This document shows positions 6,733-9,831 of a stretch of 9,831 nucleotides of DNA, in pieces. A model generated the notes under the pieces. That model searched no databases and was not told where the DNA came from. It was given only the letters and a program-made list of their open reading frames with translations. Numbering within the stretch: the stretch's first letter is position 1; every line of letters begins with the position of its first letter. Position numbers and translations under genes: made by a program. Origin of the DNA: Bog-473 sp035483935 (GTDB lineage Bacteria; Actinomycetota; Acidimicrobiia; Acidimicrobiales; RAAP-2); the NCBI GenBank assembly GCA_035483935.1, contig DATHPK010000262.1, positions 1-9,831 on the forward strand, written 5' to 3'.

Positions 6733-7961
6733 CAGTCGTCGATGGCCTGGTACACGAGCGCCCGCAGCTGGGCCCGGAACGGGTAGGCGATGGACGGGAA
6801 GAGCTGCGTCATGAACACGACGAAGAGGTCCTCGGTGGGGTCGACCCAGAACGCGGTGCTGGCGGCACCGCCCCAGTAGTACTCGCCGGCGGAGCCGTCC
6901 ATCGCGGTGGCGGCCGGCCCCAGGCCCACGGCGAAGCCGAGGCCGAAGCCGACGCCCTCGAAGCCGGCCTCGCCGAATCCGCCCATTGCGAGGTCCGCCA
7001 ACGTTGCCCCGCCCGGCAGATGGTTGACGGTCATGAGCTCGATCGTCTTGCGCCCCAGCACGCGCCGGCCGTCGAGCTGGCCCCCGTTCGCCAGCATCTG
7101 GCAGAAGTCGACGTAGTCGTGCGTAGTCGAGACGAGCCCGCCTGCGCCCGACAGGTACGGGTGCGGGCGCATGATGCCGTTGGCGAACGAGCCCTCCATC
7201 AGGCGGGGGGTGTTGGCCGGGCGGTACTGGTAGCAGGGTGCGAGGCGGCTCAGCGATCCCTCGGGGACGTAAAACCCGGTGTCGGTCATGCCGAGCGGCT
7301 CGAAGACCTCGCGCTGGAGGTACTCGTCGAAGCGCTGGCCCGAAAGGATCTCGACCAGACGCCCCACAATGTCGGTGGACAGCCCGTAGTTCCAGTGCGT
7401 GCCGGGATGGAACTTCAGCGGGTGCTGGGCGAGGAGGGCGGTGACGTCTTCCAGCGTCTGCTCGCGGCCGAGTGCGCGACGAGCGTCGGCGAACGCCTGG
7501 TCGATGGGGTTGTCGGGGAAGAGTGCCCCTGGCAACCCGGTCGTGTGCATGAGGACGTCGCGCATGTTCATCGGCCGCTTCGGCTTCACCAGGGTGACGG
7601 ACCCGTCGGCCTGAGCCTCGCCAACCTGGAGGGTCCGCCACTCGGGGATGTAACGGTGCACCGGGTCGAGCAGCTGGAACATGCCCCGCTCGTAGAGCTG
7701 CATGAGGGCAACCGATGCGATCGGTTTGGTCATGGAGTAGATGCGGAAGATTGCGTCGTCGGCCATAGGTAGGGCGCGCTCGCGGTCCATCAGGCCGAGG
7801 GAGCGGTGGTACGCAACGTGGCCGCCCCGCACCACCGTGATCTGGCAGCCGGTGATCTTCCCCGTGTCGACGTAGTGCTGCCCGAAGTGCTCGGTAATCC
7901 GCTCGAGCCGCTCCTCGCGCATGCCCGCGGCGTCCGGCCAGACCTTCATGGCGCTGTCCAT
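6732..7961 (-). CDS. Beta-lactamase-fold serine hydrolase (EstB-like esterase family)
   Basis: The 409-residue protein belongs to the class C beta-lactamase-related group, which includes EstB-type esterases, lactone hydrolases and D-aminopeptidase-like enzymes. The nucleophile motif S-x-x-K is SMTK at 76-79 (S76, K79). The tyrosine motif is NYGLSTD near 191-197 (Y192), in the usual WxY...D context. The third motif is WGG at 363-365 in YYWGGAASTAFWVDP, which replaces the KTG of true beta-lactamases and is typical of the esterase branch. There is no signal peptide, so the enzyme probably acts in the cytoplasm on a small ester or lactone rather than on antibiotics or cell wall. ATG 7961 is chosen for its position 22 bases after the SDR stop with an AAAGG about 9 bases before it; ATG 7949 (Met5) is an alternative. 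It is followed directly by the ureohydrolase (TGATG). Confidence 0.93.
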   Translation of the reverse strand: MDSAMKVWPDAAGMREERLERITEHFGQHYVDTGKITGCQITVVRGGHVAYHRSLGLMDRERALPMADDAIFRIYSMTKPIASVALMQLYERGMFQLLDPVHRYIPEWRTLQVGEAQADGSVTLVKPKRPMNMRDVLMHTTGLPGALFPDNPIDQAFADARRALGREQTLEDVTALLAQHPLKFHPGTHWNYGLSTDIVGRLVEILSGQRFDEYLQREVFEPLGMTDTGFYVPEGSLSRLAPCYQYRPANTPRLMEGSFANGIMRPHPYLSGAGGLVSTTHDYVDFCQMLANGGQLDGRRVLGRKTIELMTVNHLPGGATLADLAMGGFGEAGFEGVGFGLGFAVGLGPAATAMDGSAGEYYWGGAASTAFWVDPTEDLFVVFMTQLFPSIAYPFRAQLRALVYQAIDD

Positions 7962-7983
7962 CAGCTCTTGCCTTTCTGCTCGC

Positions 7984-8787
7984 CTATGCCTGAGCCTGCT
8001 TCGCCTTCTGCTCGCGCATGTACGCGGCGGTCCCCTCGAGGAACGCGCCGACGTCCTTCTCCTTGTTGGCGACAACGCCGTGGAACCACTCGGGTACCCA
8101 GACCTGGGCGGCGCCGGCGTCGAGTCCGGCGAGGATCGCATCGACCGCAACCGAGACGGGCTCGGCCGGGACCGGCAGGTCGGGGACGTCGTTGTCGGGA
8201 AGGGTGAACAGCTCCGTGTCGATGACGCCCGGGTAGACGACCATGAGCTTGATGCCGTCGTCCCACAGGTCGACGGCCATCGCCTCGGAGAACGCGGTCA
8301 GGGCGGCCTTCGATGCGTCGTAGGCGGACTCGCCGGGAGCACTGAGCTTCCCTGCGATCGACGAGACGTTGACGATGGTGCCCGAACCGCGGGCCAGCAT
8401 CTGTGGGAGCAGCGCCATGGTCAACCGGACGGGTGAGAGGTAATTGACGTGCATCACGGCCGTGATCGTGTCGATGTCCAGGGCCGTCACGTGCCGGCGT
8501 TTCGGGATGCCGGCGTTGTTGATCAGGATGTCCACCCCGCCGAATGCGTTGACGACGTCGACGGCCAGCTGGTCGACCGCGTTGATATCGGCCAGGTTGA
8601 CGACCCACATCCGGCTGTCCGGTGAATACTTCATGCAACGCCCCACGACCTCGGACAGGCGGTCGGCCCGGCGGGCGCAGATGCCCACCACCGCACCGCG
8701 TTCGGCCAGCGCCTCGGCCAGGCCGGCCCCGATGCCCGAGGAGGCGCCCGTCACCAGGATGCGGCACCCTTCGAGGTCCAACGCCAT
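7984..8787 (-). CDS. Short-chain dehydrogenase/reductase
   Basis: The 267-residue product is a classical SDR with a complete active site: cofactor loop TGASSGIG (13-20), NNAG (90-93), structural N115, and catalytic S143, Y156 and K160 in the order VSS...YDASK. ARRADR (38-43), right after the second strand, places basic residues where NADP-preferring members have them, so NADPH is the likelier cofactor. PGVIDTELF (186-194) is the usual post-catalytic loop. It interconverts a hydroxyl and a carbonyl on an unknown substrate. The tail (NKEKDVGAFLEGTAAYMREQ and a Lys/Gln/Ala end) is predicted helical and is common in actinobacterial SDRs. ATG 8787 is chosen because it puts the Rossmann strand at the usual distance from the N-terminus; GTG 8799 is an alternative that adds four residues. 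It is the first gene of the minus-strand run and is divergent from the Kdp operon. Confidence 0.95.
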   Translation of the reverse strand: MALDLEGCRILVTGASSGIGAGLAEALAERGAVVGICARRADRLSEVVGRCMKYSPDSRMWVVNLADINAVDQLAVDVVNAFGGVDILINNAGIPKRRHVTALDIDTITAVMHVNYLSPVRLTMALLPQMLARGSGTIVNVSSIAGKLSAPGESAYDASKAALTAFSEAMAVDLWDDGIKLMVVYPGVIDTELFTLPDNDVPDLPVPAEPVSVAVDAILAGLDAGAAQVWVPEWFHGVVANKEKDVGAFLEGTAAYMREQKAKQAQA

Positions 8788-8913
8788 CGTCCACCCCACT
8801 TTCCTTCAGCCAACCGCTTCACCTTACGCAGCGGGACGGCCGTTGACGATTTGTTAAGAGCGTGCCCCGCCGCGTTGACATCGGGTTCACACCCCGAACG
8901 CAAGAGTGGCTCC
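8788..8913. promoter_or_regulatory. Divergent control region between the SDR group and the Kdp operon
   Basis: This 126-base gap should contain both promoters. On the plus strand CGTTGAC occurs twice, in TTGACG (8843-8848) and TTGACA (8875-8880), 32 bases apart; either could be a -35 box or a repeated binding site, but no good -10 box follows at 17 bases from either. No match to a known KdpE site was recognised. GAAGGA at about 8803-8808 on the minus strand lies before the SDR. Confidence 0.3.
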
Positions 8914-8997
8914 GTGGCCGATTTCCTCGCAATCGTGAGCTTCATCGCCTTCATCGCAGTGTTCCTGGGCTACATCTGGTGCTTGGAGCGTGTGTGA
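8914..8997 (+). CDS. 27-residue membrane microprotein at the head of the Kdp operon
   Basis: A GTG-initiated frame encodes 27 residues: a short start (MADFLA), one hydrophobic helix (IVSFIAFIAVFLGYIW) and a polar Cys-Leu-Glu-Arg-Val end. Its stop overlaps the kdpF start (GTGA, 4 bases), strong evidence that it is translated with the operon. I recall similar tiny ORFs with an aromatic, cysteine and arginine end before kdpF in other actinobacteria, but cannot verify this here. A role as an extra small Kdp subunit, or as a translational leader for kdpF, is inference. A longer frame through this region (GTG 8862) belongs to the kdpF frame and is not supported. Confidence 0.6.
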   Translation: MADFLAIVSFIAFIAVFLGYIWCLERV

Positions 8998-9083
8998 CCG
9001 TCGTCCAAGGTCTCCTGCTCGGCGTGTCGATCCTGGTGTTCATCTACCTCGGCGTCGCCATGTTCAAGCCGGAGTGGTTCTGA
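8994..9083 (+). CDS. kdpF: Kdp potassium-transport ATPase small subunit KdpF
   Basis: This 29-residue peptide has one transmembrane helix (VVQGLLLGVSILVFIYLGVAMF) and ends in the diagnostic KPEWF, matching the family's PERF-type C-terminus. KdpF stabilises the KdpFABC complex in the inner membrane and contacts KdpA. The start is a GTG overlapping the stop of the preceding microprotein; kdpA begins five bases after its stop. A longer in-frame start at GTG 8862 would add 44 Arg-rich residues and is rejected. Confidence 0.9.
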   Translation: MTVVQGLLLGVSILVFIYLGVAMFKPEWF

Positions 9084-9088
9084 CCTGA

Positions 9089-9831
9089 ATGGGTTACTTC
9101 TGGACCATCCTGACGCTGGTCGTCGCGCTCGGACTGTCCTGGCGCTACCTCGGCGCCTACATGGTCGGCGTCTTCGAGGGGCGAATCACGTTCCTCTCAT
9201 TCATCGAACGTCCGATCTACCGTCTGCTCGGGACCAGCCCCGACCGCGAACAGTCCTGGAAGCGCTACGCCGGCTCCCTGGTCATCTTTTCGGCCTTGTC
9301 GTTCGCGATCACTTACGCCATCCTGCGCCTCCAGGGCTCCCTCCCACTCAACCCGCAGCACTTCGGCGGTGTCGGGCAGGGACTCTCCTGGAACACGTCC
9401 GCCTCGTTCCTGACCAACACCAACTGGCAGAACTACGGCGGCGAGACGACGCTTTCGTACCTCTCGCAGATGTGCGCGCTCACGGTGCAGCAGTTCGTGA
9501 CCCCCGCCGTCGGCATCGGTGCCGCCCTCGTCATCACCCGGGGGTTCTCCACGAAGGGGTCGCCCACCATCGGCAACTTCTGGGTCGACATCACCCGGGC
9601 CATGCTCTACGTGCTCGTCCCGATTGCGACCCTCGCCGGGCTCGTGTTCGTCGGACAGGGTGCGATCGACACCCTCTCCGGGCCGGTCAACGTCCACAAC
9701 GCGCTGAACGGGGTGTCCCAGACGATCGCGCTCGGGCCGGTCGGGTTCATGGAGGCGATCAAGCAGCTGGGCACCAACGGCGGTGGTTTCTTCAACATCA
9801 ACTCCGCCCATCCGTTCGAGAACCCGACCGC
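9089..9831 (+). CDS. kdpA: Potassium-transporting ATPase, K+-channel subunit KdpA (3' end outside window)
   Basis: KdpA is the potassium-binding, channel-like membrane subunit of the KdpFABC pump, a high-affinity K+ uptake system normally induced by K+ limitation or osmotic stress and controlled by KdpDE. The 247 visible residues contain several membrane helices and two of the four selectivity loops: NTSASFLTNTNWQNYGGE at about 102-119 and GTNGGGFFNINSAHPFENP at about 228-246. The segment TVQQFVTPAVGIGAALVITRG (132-152) is highly characteristic. The full protein is usually 550-600 residues, so a little over half lies outside. The ATG at 9089 follows kdpF by five bases with no clear ribosome-binding site, suggesting reinitiation. 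kdpB, kdpC and possibly kdpDE are expected to the right but cannot be seen. Confidence 0.97.
   Translation, partial: MGYFWTILTLVVALGLSWRYLGAYMVGVFEGRITFLSFIERPIYRLLGTSPDREQSWKRYAGSLVIFSALSFAITYAILRLQGSLPLNPQHFGGVGQGLSWNTSASFLTNTNWQNYGGETTLSYLSQMCALTVQQFVTPAVGIGAALVITRGFSTKGSPTIGNFWVDITRAMLYVLVPIATLAGLVFVGQGAIDTLSGPVNVHNALNGVSQTIALGPVGFMEAIKQLGTNGGGFFNINSAHPFENPT

Noticed and set aside
6733..7641. Upstream in-frame extension of the ureohydrolase to 620 residues
   Set aside because: It overlaps the well-supported serine hydrolase and is low-complexity; the ATG at 6732 with a TGATG overlap is the natural start.
6300..7772. 490-residue plus-strand frame antisense to the serine hydrolase
   Set aside because: Arg/Pro-rich translation in the first part and no recognisable domain; the opposite strand carries SMTK and WGG motifs.
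8862..8993. Longer kdpF start giving a 73-residue protein
   Set aside because: KdpF is normally about 29 residues; the extra part is charged and Arg-rich and overlaps the microprotein ORF.
1..9831. CRISPR array, tRNA, rRNA, insertion sequence or prophage content
   Set aside because: No regularly spaced repeats, cloverleaf-like segment, conserved rRNA stretch, transposase or phage protein was seen on either strand.

Overview
The window comes from a GC-rich bacterium with many GTG starts and tightly packed, overlapping genes. The gene repertoire (SDR, beta-lactamase-fold serine hydrolase, amidohydrolase-2 and nitroreductase genes in one catabolic-looking cluster, plus a Kdp operon with very small leading ORFs) resembles a high-GC actinobacterium, perhaps Acidimicrobiia or a relative. 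That placement is an inference from style; there is no rRNA or marker gene to confirm it.

Layout. At the left edge (1-808, plus strand) lie the 3' part of a SAM-dependent methyltransferase and a 46-residue unknown ORF, in DNA that looks less GC-rich than the rest. From 8787 down to 960, seven genes run on the minus strand in two tight groups. In order of transcription, the first group is a short-chain dehydrogenase, a beta-lactamase-fold serine hydrolase and an agmatinase/arginase-family ureohydrolase. A 442-base gap (5337-5778) follows, with a weak stem-loop, an 8-base inverted repeat and a notable array of TTATGA/TCATAA half-sites. The second group is a nitrilase-superfamily protein, an FMN nitroreductase, a metal-dependent amidohydrolase and glucose-6-phosphate dehydrogenase (zwf). 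Starting at 8914 on the plus strand, divergent from the SDR, is the front of a Kdp potassium-transport operon: a 27-residue membrane microprotein, kdpF and kdpA, which is cut by the window end.

How they may work together. The minus-strand genes look like a small-molecule degradation or modification cluster: oxidoreduction (SDR, nitroreductase), ester or amide hydrolysis (serine hydrolase, amidohydrolase), C-N bond cleavage (ureohydrolase, nitrilase-like protein), and NADPH supply (zwf, joined to the amidohydrolase by an ATGA overlap). No substrate can be read from the sequence. The most striking single observation is that the nitrilase-like protein has glycine where the catalytic cysteine of the superfamily should be, although the Glu and Lys of the triad are kept. 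I see no CRISPR array, tRNA, rRNA, transposase or phage gene.
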